From: Onstottus_B arcticum
GTDB taxonomy: Bacteria; Acidobacteriota; Blastocatellia; UBA7656
Assembly: GCA_038040485.1 (NCBI GenBank)
Contig: JBBPIE010000004.1
Span: 186,001-250,000 of the forward strand
Direction of reading: 5' to 3'
DNA length: 64,000 nt
The notes beneath the pieces were generated by a model. It did no database searches. It had not been told where the DNA came from and was given only the letters and a program-made list of their open reading frames with translations. Below, piece by piece: positions 17,574 through 27,288 of the stretch. Position numbers and translations under genes: made by a program. Each line of letters begins with the position of its first letter. The stretch's first letter is position 1.

Positions 17574-18773
17574 CTACGGGAGCGCCAGCTTTGCTATTTC
17601 GGGTTCATCATTCGGAATCATCTCGCGCAAGCGCACGACGGTCTCTTCAAGCGCCGCGACCGCGTAGTCGATCTCCTCGCGCGTCGTGAAAGCACTCAGA
17701 CTCAACCGCAGGCTTCCGCGCACTCGCTCGCGAGTCAGCCCCATCGCTTGCAGCACGTGGCTCGGTTCAAGCGAACCAGACGCGCACGCCGACCCGGTCG
17801 AGACCGCAATGCCCTTTAGGTCGAGCGCGATGAGCAAGCTTTCGCCGTCCACGCCTTCAAAACTCAGGTTTGAGATGTTCGGCACACGATGGCCGAGATC
17901 GGAGTTGACTCGCACCTCCGCCGCCGCCGTTGTGATCTGCCGCTCGAGATGATCCCGCAACTCGCGCATGCTCGCTTGTCTTTCGCTCAGGTGAACGCGC
18001 GCAAGCTCGGCCGCCGCGCCAAAGCCGACGATGCACGGCACGTTCTCAGTCCCCGCGCGCCGGTCACGTTCGTGATGCCCGCCGTATAGAAGCTTCGCTA
18101 ACCGGGTGCCTTTGCGAACGTACAGCGCGCCGACGCCCTTCGGTCCATGAATTTTGTGACTGGAGAGGGAGAGCAAATCGACGCCGAGCCGCTTTACATC
18201 AACTGCGATCTTGCCGGCTGATTGAACCGCGTCGCTGTGAAAGTGGAGATGCGCCGCCCCGCTCGCGCGTGCTTCGGCGACGACCTCGGCAATTTCTTCA
18301 ATCGGTTGAATGGTCCCGGTCTCGTTGTTGGCGTGCATCACCGAAACGAGCATCGTGTCGTCGCTGATGGCCGCGCGCACGTCGTCAACGCTGACGCGCC
18401 CGCTGCTTGACACAGGCAAGTAAGTCAAACGAAAACCTTCGCGCTCGAGCGACTCGCAAGTCGCCAGTACCGCGGGATGCTCTATCTTTGTCGTGATGAT
18501 GTGGCGGCCGTGGTCGCGATGGGCTTCTGCGACGCCGCGTACGGCGAGATTGTCGGCTTCGGTTCCGCCGGAAACGAAGACGATCTCGGCCGGTGAAGCG
18601 TTGATTAGCTTGGCGACCTGGCGGCGAGCCTTCTCAACTGCGGACTTCGCTCGCTGACCAAAGGAGTGAACCGACTGCGCGTTGCCAATCTCCTCAGAAA
18701 AGTACGGCAGCATCGCGTCAAGAACTTCGGGCGCGACTGGTGTGGTTGCGCTGTTGTCGAGATAAACTCTCAT
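17574..18773 (-). CDS. second cysteine desulfurase (NifS/IscS family)
   Basis: 399 aa, PLP-dependent, removing sulfur from cysteine as a persulfide. Motifs: YLDNSATTP, GGTEADNLAV, the PLP Lys in SSHKIHGPKG, HERDRRAGTENV and the catalytic Cys loop STGSACASGSLEPSHVL. Class I type, like IscS/NifS. It differs considerably from the IscS at 23236-24456 and lacks its long C-terminal tail. A repeat hairpin (18776-18872) separates it from iscX, so it may be transcribed separately. The next gene is the IscU-like scaffold, giving a second sulfur-donor/scaffold pair. Confidence 0.93.
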   Translation of the reverse strand: MRVYLDNSATTPVAPEVLDAMLPYFSEEIGNAQSVHSFGQRAKSAVEKARRQVAKLINASPAEIVFVSGGTEADNLAVRGVAEAHRDHGRHIITTKIEHPAVLATCESLEREGFRLTYLPVSSSGRVSVDDVRAAISDDTMLVSVMHANNETGTIQPIEEIAEVVAEARASGAAHLHFHSDAVQSAGKIAVDVKRLGVDLLSLSSHKIHGPKGVGALYVRKGTRLAKLLYGGHHERDRRAGTENVPCIVGFGAAAELARVHLSERQASMRELRDHLERQITTAAAEVRVNSDLGHRVPNISNLSFEGVDGESLLIALDLKGIAVSTGSACASGSLEPSHVLQAMGLTRERVRGSLRLSLSAFTTREEIDYAVAALEETVVRLREMIPNDEPEIAKLALP

Positions 18774-18775
18774 TG

Positions 18776-18872
18776 GTCCGTAATTCGTAGTCAGTAGTCA
18801 GTAGTTCGTTCGTACCTTACTCGGTGGATGCAAGAAACGAGCTATGGACTACGGACTACTGACTACGGACTC
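18776..18872. repeat. short-tandem-repeat inverted repeat, CGTAGTC/CAGTAGT type
   Basis: The left arm has GTCAGTA units (18787-18805) and the right arm has GGACTAC/TGACTAC units (18846-18871). It lies between iscX and the second desulfurase and touches the iscX stop codon. Confidence 0.85.
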
Positions 18873-19088
18873 TTAGCTATTTTCTTCCTGCCACTCCTCG
18901 TACCAGGCCATCTGGATTGCTTCGAGCTTCTTCTCGTTCGATCCTTTTGCGTCGCCAGTGAAGCCTTCCAACCGCATCACCCACTGATGCAGATCGGTGA
19001 AGCGGACGCTCAGCGGATCAATGGCTGGATGTGCCTCCAAGAGCCTGATCCCAATCTCTTCAGTATCAGTCCATCCAATCTCAGGCAT
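18873..19088 (-). CDS. iscX: iron-sulfur assembly protein IscX
   Basis: 71 aa, the usual size. Family motifs are present: IGWTDTEEIGIRLLEAHP, DPLSVRFTDLHQWV, FTGD and the C-terminal NEKKLEAIQMAWYEEW. IscX binds IscS and iron and modulates cluster assembly in gamma-proteobacteria. Last gene of the classical isc order here, after fdx and a small zinc-ribbon gene. Confidence 0.93.
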   Translation of the reverse strand: MPEIGWTDTEEIGIRLLEAHPAIDPLSVRFTDLHQWVMRLEGFTGDAKGSNEKKLEAIQMAWYEEWQEENS

Positions 19089-19129
19089 GTTGTTACCCCG
19101 TCATTCGGCGTACAGCCTCACCGCGTTGG

Positions 19130-19315
19130 CTAAGCAGCAACTTCTTCGCGCTCGTGAACGCTTTCGCTTCGGACAAACGAATAGCACGTCGCGCAATGAT
19201 AAGTCTCGATCACAAGCCTGCTGGTTCGACCGCCCGGAACGGTGATCTCTTGTTCCGATGTCGATCGTTTCATCAGCCTGGGGGCAGCGCATCGAGGACA
19301 AAACAACGAACTCAT
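19130..19315 (-). CDS. 61-aa zinc-ribbon protein inside the isc cluster
   Basis: Unrecognised small protein. Two CxxC pairs, Cys6/Cys9 (FCPRC) and Cys41/Cys44 (HCATC), lie about 32 residues apart and would bind one zinc or a cluster. The ATG has AAGGAG five bases upstream, one of the best ribosome sites in the cluster. It starts 16 bp after the fdx stop and ends 41 bp before iscX. Its frame, ribosome site and position make it real despite its size. A competing frame at 19101-19301 has no ribosome site and is a shadow. Confidence 0.8.
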   Translation of the reverse strand: MSSLFCPRCAAPRLMKRSTSEQEITVPGGRTSRLVIETYHCATCYSFVRSESVHEREEVAA

Positions 19316-19331
19316 AACTTCTCCTTCTTTT

Positions 19332-19742
19332 TCATCCGTGGCGAATGAAGTCGAGGACGTCGGGTATCTCGACCGTCACGTCGCCGTTAACTACCGCCTG
19401 ACAGCCCAGCCGCGAGTGCAGCGTCAGCCCATCAGCCATATAGAGCCGGTCTTCCTCGTCTTCTTCCATCTCTGAGAGATTCTCTTCACCTTGCTTTACA
19501 ATCACATGGCAGGTTGTGCATGCATTATTTCCTCCGCATGCGTGTTCGAGATCTAGCCCGCAGTTCAGCGCGACGTCGAGGAAAGAACCTTCCTTACCAT
19601 GCTCGTGGTAAGGCGTTACTCCCGGCTTGTACTCGCAAGTCACCGGGTCGCAGCCCGAACGCAGAAAGGTCACGTTGTAGACCTTCGTCTCCGTCTCGGG
19701 CTCATCCATGACGGCGCTTCCGATTTTCTCTTTCGCCTCCAT
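19332..19742 (-). CDS. fdx: isc-type [2Fe-2S] ferredoxin
   Basis: 136 aa. The cluster ligands are Cys69, Cys75, Cys78 and Cys114 (HACGGNNACTTC ... LGCQ), the C-x5-C-x2-C pattern of adrenodoxin-like Isc ferredoxins. It supplies electrons for cluster assembly on IscU. It has an N-terminal extension of about 20 residues and three extra Cys (31, 36, 61). The start overlaps the end of hscA: AAGGA inside the hscA stop region serves it, so translation is coupled. Confidence 0.93.
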   Translation of the reverse strand: MEAKEKIGSAVMDEPETETKVYNVTFLRSGCDPVTCEYKPGVTPYHEHGKEGSFLDVALNCGLDLEHACGGNNACTTCHVIVKQGEENLSEMEEDEEDRLYMADGLTLHSRLGCQAVVNGDVTVEIPDVLDFIRHG

Positions 19743-19743
19743 G

Positions 19744-21627
<1,884 letters not shown>

Positions 21628-21631
21628 TCGA

Positions 21632-22309
21632 CTACAACTCCTCGTTGATGTCGCGAACCAGGTTGTGAATGTACGACCTGTGCGACAAAAGCTCGCTCAT
21701 TCGATCGAGCACTGATTTCTTCCGATCTTCGTTCGCGGCTTCGTCAGTCGCGCGATCCCACTCATCGAAAAGCTCGAGCAGCCGCTCATCGATCTTAGCC
21801 ACCTTTTCTTCAAGACCTCGAAGCGCCTCTTCAAGCGCGCCGCGCGCTTCAGCGACTTCGTCTTCATCCGCCATCTTCCTGGCGGCTTTCAGCTCTTCGA
21901 TCTGCATGTTCAACTCGAAGACTTCTTCCAACAGATCGGGCGGCGCCTTCTTCTCCGCTTCTTTGTATCCGTAAAGCGAGAGCAGGTACTTCGCGCGGGC
22001 GACACGATCGCGCAAGGTTCGATACGCATCGTTGAGCATCGATGATCGCTCGACGCTTGCCTTTTGCTCTGAGGCGCCTGCGTTCATGAAGTAGTCCGGG
22101 TGGAACTGCCGGCTGAGCGCGTAGAATGTTTTCTCGAGTTGGGTCTCATCAACACGCAACATCCTCGGCAGGCCAAGGAAATCAAAGTAGTCGGTACCCT
22201 CCGAGACTGGCTGAATGCGCCCGCACTGCGGGCAGAAGTGCGCCCGCTCGGCTTTAGTGCCGCAGTGACTGCATGGGTTCGCCGACAACTGTGTTTGAGT
22301 AGTGGTCAA
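21632..22309 (-). CDS. hscB: J-domain co-chaperone HscB with N-terminal zinc ribbon
   Basis: 225 aa from the chosen start. J domain: DYFDFLGLPRMLRVDE, FHPDYFMNAG and NDAYRTLRDRVARAKYLLSLYG; then the C-terminal helical IscU-binding domain. Ahead of the J domain is a zinc ribbon (Cys13, 16, 26, 29). Zinc-binding CxxC pairs there are familiar from mitochondrial HSC20 and absent in E. coli HscB. The start is uncertain. The longest frame begins with TTG at 22354, but that sits inside a terminator hairpin, so TTG 22309 behind GGAA is preferred. Confidence 0.88.
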   Translation of the reverse strand: MTTTQTQLSANPCSHCGTKAERAHFCPQCGRIQPVSEGTDYFDFLGLPRMLRVDETQLEKTFYALSRQFHPDYFMNAGASEQKASVERSSMLNDAYRTLRDRVARAKYLLSLYGYKEAEKKAPPDLLEEVFELNMQIEELKAARKMADEDEVAEARGALEEALRGLEEKVAKIDERLLELFDEWDRATDEAANEDRKKSVLDRMSELLSHRSYIHNLVRDINEEL

Positions 22310-22322
22310 TGTGCTTTCCGCT

Positions 22323-22358
22323 AAAAAAAATGGTTGAGTCGCATGGGCACCCAACCAT
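22323..22358 (-). terminator. terminator-like hairpin between iscA and hscB
   Basis: On the minus strand ATGGTTG pairs with CAACCAT across a 15-base loop and is followed by eight Ts. It would cut or reduce read-through from iscRSUA into hscBA-fdx. Confidence 0.72.
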
Positions 22359-22416
22359 CACGCTTTGCTGAAATGAGTTCTTTGCTCGACCTGACGGCGC
22401 GGGTTTAGTCTCTCAT

Positions 22417-22743
22417 TTAAACGGCAAATGATTCACCGCAGCCGCACGCGCCCGACGAGTTGGGATTGCTGAACATGAAACCGCGCTGCATCAGCCCTTC
22501 ATCCTTATAGTCGAGGGTCGAGCCGTCGAGATACAGAAAGCTCTTCATATCGACGAGCAGCTTTACGCCTTCGACTTCGAACACCTTATCGCCGGGACGC
22601 ACTTCGGTATCGATTGCGAGGTTGTAGCTCATACCCGAGCACCCGCCGCCCTGCACGCCAACCCTCAGCCCGCCTTCGGTGACACCCTGATCGCGCATCA
22701 CCTCGCGGACTTTTTCAACAGCTCTTGGAGTCAGTTCAATCAT
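22417..22743 (-). CDS. iscA: A-type iron-sulfur carrier IscA
   Basis: 108 aa with the three conserved Cys of A-type carriers: Cys35 in GGGCSGMSY, and Cys100 and Cys102 in GACGCGESF. It passes clusters from the scaffold to target enzymes. It starts 18 bp after the iscU stop. It could equally be called ErpA by sequence; the isc context favours IscA. Confidence 0.92.
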   Translation of the reverse strand: MIELTPRAVEKVREVMRDQGVTEGGLRVGVQGGGCSGMSYNLAIDTEVRPGDKVFEVEGVKLLVDMKSFLYLDGSTLDYKDEGLMQRGFMFSNPNSSGACGCGESFAV

Positions 22744-22761
22744 GATTCTTCGCCGCCACCT

Positions 22762-23181
22762 CTACGCGTTGACAGCCTCCTCAGCCTTCTGTTCAGCCGG
22801 GGTCTGCTTGTGCTGGTAGTCTCGCACTGCCGCCTTGATCGCGTCTTCGGCCAGCACCGAGCAGTGAATCTTGACCGGAGGAAGATTCAGCTCCTTCACG
22901 ATCTCGGTGTTCTTGATATCAAGCGCCTGGTCGACGGATCGGCCCTTCAGCCATTCCGTCGCAAGACTTGAACTCGCGATTGCCGACCCGCATCCGAACG
23001 TCTTGAACTTCGCGTCTTCGATTACGTTCGTCTCGGGGTTGATCTTGATCTGCAGCTTCATCACGTCGCCGCACTCGGGCGCGCCTACCAGACCTGTGCC
23101 AACGTTCGGATCTTTCTTGTCGAGATTCCCAACATTGCGCGGATTGTTGTAGTGATCGATTACTTTGTCTGAGTATGCCAT
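22762..23181 (-). CDS. iscU: iron-sulfur scaffold IscU
   Basis: 139 aa. Ligand residues: Cys37-Gly-Asp39 in ECGDVMKL, Cys64 in FGCGSAIASSS and Cys107 in KIHCSVLAEDAI. The HscA-recognition LPPVK motif sits just before Cys107. The C-terminal 15 residues form a charged extension. Between iscS and iscA. Confidence 0.96.
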   Translation of the reverse strand: MAYSDKVIDHYNNPRNVGNLDKKDPNVGTGLVGAPECGDVMKLQIKINPETNVIEDAKFKTFGCGSAIASSSLATEWLKGRSVDQALDIKNTEIVKELNLPPVKIHCSVLAEDAIKAAVRDYQHKQTPAEQKAEEAVNA

Positions 23182-23235
23182 TTGGTTTTCCCTCTCTGCT
23201 CTCTGTCGTCAAGAACTCTCTGTCGAACTCAAAAA

Positions 23236-24456
23236 CTACTCGCCCGCCCACTGGACAGTGCTCAGGTCGATGCCTTCCTGAACCATCTCCCAAAGCGGCG
23301 AAAGGTCCCTGAGCCTGTTGACCGCTTCGTTCACCCTGCCAATCGTGTAGTCGACTTCTTCTTCCGTGTTGAAGCGTCCCAGCCCGAACCGTATCGAGCT
23401 GTGAGCCAACTCTTCGCCAACGCCGAGCGCCTTGAGTACGTAGCTGGGTTCAAGGCTCGCCGAAGTGCATGCCGAACCCGACGAGACCGCGATGTCGTTG
23501 ATGCCCATCAGCAGCGACTCGCCCTCGACGTACGCAAACGAGACGTTCAAATTGCCGGGCAGCCGCTGCTCGGGATGGCCATTGATGTAGACATCCGGGA
23601 TCTCGTCCATTATTCCCTTGCGAAGCTTCTCCTTCAGCCCGAACACGCGGGTGTTCTCGTCCTGCATTTCGGCCTGGGCGATCTCGCAAGCTTTTCCCAA
23701 CCCGACGATGCCGGTCACGTTCAGAGTCCCACTGCGCATTCCACGCTCGTGTCCTCCGCCATCCATCATCGGCACCAGCATCACCCGCGGGTTCTTGCGC
23801 CGAACGTACAAGCCGCCGACGCCCTTAGGCCCGTAGATCTTGTGCGCGCTGAATGAAGCCAAATCCACGTTCAGTTCGTTCACGTTGAACGGTATCTTAC
23901 CGACCGCCTGGGTCGCGTCCGTGTGAAAGAGAACGCCTCTCTCCTTGCAGACTTTGCCAATCTCGGCGATCGGCTGAATCACCCCGATCTCGTTGTTAGC
24001 CATCATGATCGAGACCAGAATCGTCTTGTCGGTGATTGCGTTTCGTACGTCATCGGGCGAGATCAAACCGTCGCTCGCCACCGGAAGGTATGTGACCTTG
24101 AAGCCTCGCTTCTCGAGCTTCTTGCACGTGTCCAACACGGCCTTGTGTTCGGTGACCGCAGTGATGATGTGATCGCCGCGCTCGTAGTACATGTCCGCCA
24201 CGCCCTTGATCGCGAGGTTGTCAGACTCGGTTGCGCCGCTTGTGAAAACTATCTCTTTTGATGACGCGCCAATCAAATCGGCAACTTGTTTGCGCCCGTT
24301 CTCGACCGCCTCTTCCCCGCGCCAGCCGAACTCGTGATTGCGGCTCGCGGCATTGCCAAAAATTTCCGTGAAGTATGGAGCCATCGTTTCAAACACGCGC
24401 GGATCGCAGGGTGTCGTCGCGTGGTAGTCCATATAAATTGGGAGCTTCAACGCCAT
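23236..24456 (-). CDS. iscS: cysteine desulfurase IscS
   Basis: 406 aa. YMDYHATTPCDP, TSGATESDNLAIKG, the PLP Lys in SAHKIYGPKG, GGGHERGMRSGTLNV and catalytic Cys loop SSGSACTSASLEPSYVL. The C-terminus ends in the IscU-contact tail typical of IscS. It provides persulfide sulfur to IscU. ATG is preceded by AAGGAG at six bases. Second gene of the isc operon, after iscR. Confidence 0.96.
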   Translation of the reverse strand: MALKLPIYMDYHATTPCDPRVFETMAPYFTEIFGNAASRNHEFGWRGEEAVENGRKQVADLIGASSKEIVFTSGATESDNLAIKGVADMYYERGDHIITAVTEHKAVLDTCKKLEKRGFKVTYLPVASDGLISPDDVRNAITDKTILVSIMMANNEIGVIQPIAEIGKVCKERGVLFHTDATQAVGKIPFNVNELNVDLASFSAHKIYGPKGVGGLYVRRKNPRVMLVPMMDGGGHERGMRSGTLNVTGIVGLGKACEIAQAEMQDENTRVFGLKEKLRKGIMDEIPDVYINGHPEQRLPGNLNVSFAYVEGESLLMGINDIAVSSGSACTSASLEPSYVLKALGVGEELAHSSIRFGLGRFNTEEEVDYTIGRVNEAVNRLRDLSPLWEMVQEGIDLSTVQWAGE

Positions 24457-24521
24457 TTCAATCTCCTTGGTATCTTAAGAAGCCTCTTCAAAACAAACGA
24501 ACCGTCTCAACCTGCCTGGGT

Positions 24522-25040
24522 CTAAGCCACTTGTATCTTTTCCGGCTCAGCCGTTTCGTCGTTTCCATTGCCGCGATCGGCCAGGATTCGATTCGACTTG
24601 ATCCTCAAGCCGTACACCACCTCGGGTTTCGATTTGTTGGCCAGATCGGCCAGCGTGATCGAGTCCAAAAAACTGTCGACGTGCTCGGCAAGCTGCTTCC
24701 ATATCGCGCCCCCGATGCACGTCTCTCCAATTCGGCAGTTCTCGACCGCTCCGTCATTGCTGAAGCACGAACTTGTGTAGAGCGGTGGCTCGATCAAGCG
24801 AACTATCTCGCCGATCGTTATCGCCGAAGGCTCGCGTGCCAGCACGTAGCCTCCGTGCGGACCTCGCACGCTGTTTACGACGTTGCCTTTGCGAAGCTGT
24901 TGAAAGAGCTGTTCGAGAAACTGCAGCGAGATTCCTTCCCGCTTCGAGATGGCGGCAAGCGGAACAGGCGAGCCGTTAGAGTACTGAGCGATATCCAATA
25001 CCGCCCTCACTGAGTACTTGCCTTTCGTTGAGATCTGCAT
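24522..25040 (-). CDS. iscR: Rrf2-family iron-sulfur regulator IscR
   Basis: 172 aa. An N-terminal winged helix (ISTKGKYSVRAVLDIA, LEQLFQQLRKGNVVNSVRGPHGGY) is followed by the cluster-binding loop with Cys92, Cys102 and Cys108. E. coli IscR uses 92, 98 and 104, so the first gap is four residues longer here. Holo-IscR should repress this operon when clusters are plentiful. It heads the operon, and its promoter carries a near-consensus type 1 IscR site. Confidence 0.93.
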   Translation of the reverse strand: MQISTKGKYSVRAVLDIAQYSNGSPVPLAAISKREGISLQFLEQLFQQLRKGNVVNSVRGPHGGYVLAREPSAITIGEIVRLIEPPLYTSSCFSNDGAVENCRIGETCIGGAIWKQLAEHVDSFLDSITLADLANKSKPEVVYGLRIKSNRILADRGNGNDETAEPEKIQVA

Positions 25041-25073
25041 ATCTACGACCCGCTGCCTTGAAGCGCCACTCTT

Positions 25074-25101
25074 ATTTTAGATACCCGACCGTTTAAGTCA
25101 A
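25074..25101 (-). promoter_or_regulatory. iscR promoter
   Basis: On the minus strand -35 TTGACT (25096-25101), 16-bp spacer and -10 TAAAAT (25074-25079), 34 bases before the iscR ATG. The -35 lies inside the operator. Confidence 0.75.
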
Positions 25102-25105
25102 GTAT
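25081..25105 (-). promoter_or_regulatory. type 1 IscR operator
   Basis: A 25-base imperfect palindrome starting ATACTTGACT and ending GGTCGGGTAT on the minus strand. Compared by eye with the E. coli type 1 IscR consensus it fits 23 of 25 positions. It overlaps the -35 box, as expected for autorepression. Confidence 0.8.
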
Positions 25106-25286
25106 ATTCCGATAAAAATGGTCATGATTGATTCGATCCGGCTCAAGTGAGGAAATAGTGTGACTTAGTCAGAGTGTTCAGAAGGGTAGCGCGACTGGAC
25201 AAAGGGCGTCGGCTTCGTACTGAACCCGAGAAGGTCTCGACCTGGTGAGAACCCCAGCGCGCGCTCAGCTTGGCGACTGACCGATG
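25106..25286. other. intergenic stretch upstream of iscR
   Basis: No gene seen; it runs into the REP-like array at 25287. Confidence 0.3.
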
Positions 25287-25601
25287 GGTGCGCGTCAGAT
25301 TTTCGCGCATACCCACCTCGTTTCAGAGGTGGGTCTTGATGTTGCTGCCTACTACAACGAAGCGCGTCTGACGCTGCATACCCACTTCGTGAGAAGTGGG
25401 TACGTGATGTTGCGGCCTATATATTTGGCACGACACGGTCCAACGCGCACAATGCAGGCTACAACATCACCGACCCACTTCTCACGAAGTGGGTATGTGC
25501 AAAAACGCGAGACGTTGACGCACATCTGATTGTTGTAGGCTGCAGCATCACCGACCCACCTCTCACGAGGTTGGTATCCGCGAAAACCTGACGCGCACCA
25601 C
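25287..25601. repeat. REP/BIME-like array of four hairpins in an inverted dimer
   Basis: Hairpins at 25311-25334, 25380-25401, 25473-25494 and 25554-25575 share the 9-bp stem ACCCAC[CT]TC / GA[AG]GTGGGT. The first two and the last two are mirror copies with related flanks (GCGCGTCAG, TGATGTTGC, GCCTAC), so the whole is one large inverted repeat with arms of about 155 bp. No REP-associated transposase is in the window. Confidence 0.88.
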
Positions 25602-25652
25602 TGATCGATTCGCGACTGGTTAGCTATCACGGAAGCCGCTATCATTTGGCCC

Positions 25653-25946
25653 GTGATACGCGCGTTCGCAGATCGGGGAACCTCGGACATATTCGACGGT
25701 ACCGAAACGCGAGCGGCGCGCAGGACGTGCCCGAAATCACTGTGGCCGATTGCCCGTCGCAAGCTTGATCAACTCAATCGAGTGCGCGAACTTGCGGAGT
25801 TAGCAATACCACCTGGCAATCGGCTTGAGCGGCTCGGCAGGGATCGCCTCGGCCAACACAGCATTCGAATCAACGATCAGTATCGTGTTTGCTTTCGCTG
25901 GGAGAATGGTTATGCAGACGAAGTTGAAATTACGGACTACCACTAA
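25653..25946 (+). CDS. higB: HigB-type RelE-superfamily toxin
   Basis: 97 aa mRNA interferase-like toxin. Family motifs: IRAFADRGTSDIF, ARRKLDQLNRVRELAELAIPPGNRLERL, HSIRINDQYRVCFRWENG and DEVEITDYH. The start is GTG. The HigA antitoxin gene overlaps its end by 35 bp, with the toxin first, the usual order in higBA. Confidence 0.93.
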   Translation: MIRAFADRGTSDIFDGTETRAARRTCPKSLWPIARRKLDQLNRVRELAELAIPPGNRLERLGRDRLGQHSIRINDQYRVCFRWENGYADEVEITDYH

Positions 25947-26298
25947 GCCAGGTCCTCGACGCGGGAAGCCGTCGGAGCCAGTCATAGCGCGGCGGCTACC
26001 GGCCAAGCGGCCACCGACGCATCCCGGTGAGATGCTCTTGGAAGAGTTTCTCAAGCCGCTTGGAATCAGCCAGTCCGCCTTTGCAGAGCGACTGGGGATA
26101 TCCTTCGCTCGGTTGAATGAGATCATCAGGGGCAAGCGTGGCGTCACTACTGATACAGCGCTGCGCCTGGCGCAGGTACTGGGAATGTCCGCAGACTTTT
26201 GGCTCGGCTTGCAGCAGGATTGGGACCTTTGGCATGCGGTGCGGAGCGAGAAAGCGGCAGCGATTACACGTCTCGAGCCACTTCACCGCGCTAGCTGA
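25912..26298 (+). CDS. higA: HigA-type antitoxin (XRE helix-turn-helix)
   Basis: 128 aa. A basic N-terminal arm precedes HPGEMLLEEFLKPLGISQSAFAERLGI, the helix-turn-helix and TALRLAQVLGMSADFWLGLQQDWDLW, all hallmarks of HigA. The ATG at 25912 is used because GGGAGA lies eight bases upstream, inside higB; the frame is open further upstream but without homology. HigA should neutralise HigB and repress the pair. Confidence 0.93.
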   Translation: MQTKLKLRTTTKPGPRRGKPSEPVIARRLPAKRPPTHPGEMLLEEFLKPLGISQSAFAERLGISFARLNEIIRGKRGVTTDTALRLAQVLGMSADFWLGLQQDWDLWHAVRSEKAAAITRLEPLHRAS

Positions 26299-26406
26299 GC
26301 CGCCACCACTTTGCGTGAAATGGGGCGAAGCCGATCTTGCGCAAGAGGCAACACGCGACGCGAGTGCTTGAGGGTTGACGCGACGACATTTAACAAAGTA
26401 CTGATT

Positions 26407-27288
26407 ATGCAATCAAGCGAAGATGAGATCGAGCTTGCCATACTCCAAAGATATGTTGAAAAGCATAAAGCTGCCAACATGACTAACCCTGACCCCGCTA
26501 ATGGATGTGCACGCGAGTTGGATATGAGGGAAGTATTACGTGAGATTGTTGATGAGCAAGGACCAGCATTAGATTATAGCGCCAACCTCTGGCATACCCG
26601 CTTGACATCATCAAAACCTTACGATCCTCCCTCCCCTCTTCTGCCATGTGGCGATTTCAGATTGAACAATGACCAACACAGATACCACGCTCGCGCGTTC
26701 CTTAATTCGGGTAAACCACCAGCGCCAGCATGGGAGCGGGTTAGTGAGCTAGAAACCAAAATCTCGCATAGAAAGCCAGTTGTACCTCCAAAGCAGTTAG
26801 AACAGAAGTTTGGAATTCTTCTCAGTCCACCACAGGAGGAAAAGGATTTCTTGGCTTGGGCCGAGGATGCCAAGGAAAACCAATATCAGATTGCTGTGAT
26901 ATTCGTTGATATAGATGGGTTCGGGGATCTAAATGCCACATACACCGAAAGCAGAATTGATGCATCAATTCTTCCTGAGGCTCAATATCTAATAAAGAGA
27001 GCAGTCGCCGCTCGTGGTGGGGCCTATGGGCATGGCGGCGATGAATTTCTGGTTATTCTTCCTAATCACAACCGAACTGAAGCCATAGCATTCGGTGAAA
27101 AGATGCGGGCAGCGTTCGAAGCCAAAGCGTTCAATGTTGAGGGGGCTCAGGAGAGAATTACGGTGTCGGTCGGAATTGCACTTTGGCCAGACCAGGGAGA
27201 GGATTTCGAAAGGACAAAACAGGCAGCAAATGATGCTGAACGGAACGCCAAAAACGAAGGGCGTAACCGTGTCAGATTCGCGGATTAG
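26407..27288 (+). CDS. GGDEF-domain protein
   Basis: 293 aa. The C-terminal half is a diguanylate-cyclase fold: FVDIDGFGDLN (metal Asp), GHGGDEFLVI with an intact GGDEF at 210-214, VSVGIALWPD and NAKNEGRNRV. The usual NDxxGHxxGD substrate loop is altered to NATYTESRID, keeping the Asn and Asp that contact guanine in PleD. No RxxD inhibition site is seen just upstream of GGDEF. The N-terminal 150 residues match nothing I know and contain no obvious membrane segment. No clear ribosome site. The gene is AT-richer than the isc genes and opens an accessory stretch. A diguanylate cyclase is the simplest reading; another cyclic nucleotide is possible. Confidence 0.85.
   Translation: MQSSEDEIELAILQRYVEKHKAANMTNPDPANGCARELDMREVLREIVDEQGPALDYSANLWHTRLTSSKPYDPPSPLLPCGDFRLNNDQHRYHARAFLNSGKPPAPAWERVSELETKISHRKPVVPPKQLEQKFGILLSPPQEEKDFLAWAEDAKENQYQIAVIFVDIDGFGDLNATYTESRIDASILPEAQYLIKRAVAARGGAYGHGGDEFLVILPNHNRTEAIAFGEKMRAAFEAKAFNVEGAQERITVSVGIALWPDQGEDFERTKQAANDAERNAKNEGRNRVRFAD

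Noticed and set aside
19101..19301. 66-aa frame overlapping the zinc-ribbon gene
   Set aside because: No ribosome site and no motif; the other frame has AAGGAG and CxxC pairs.
22310..22354. TTG start of hscB
   Set aside because: The codon lies in the stem of a terminator hairpin; a later start is likelier, though unproven.
25287..25601. Possible CRISPR array
   Set aside because: Four related hairpins have uneven spacing and alternate in orientation, with no uniform direct repeats or cas genes. REP/BIME fits better.
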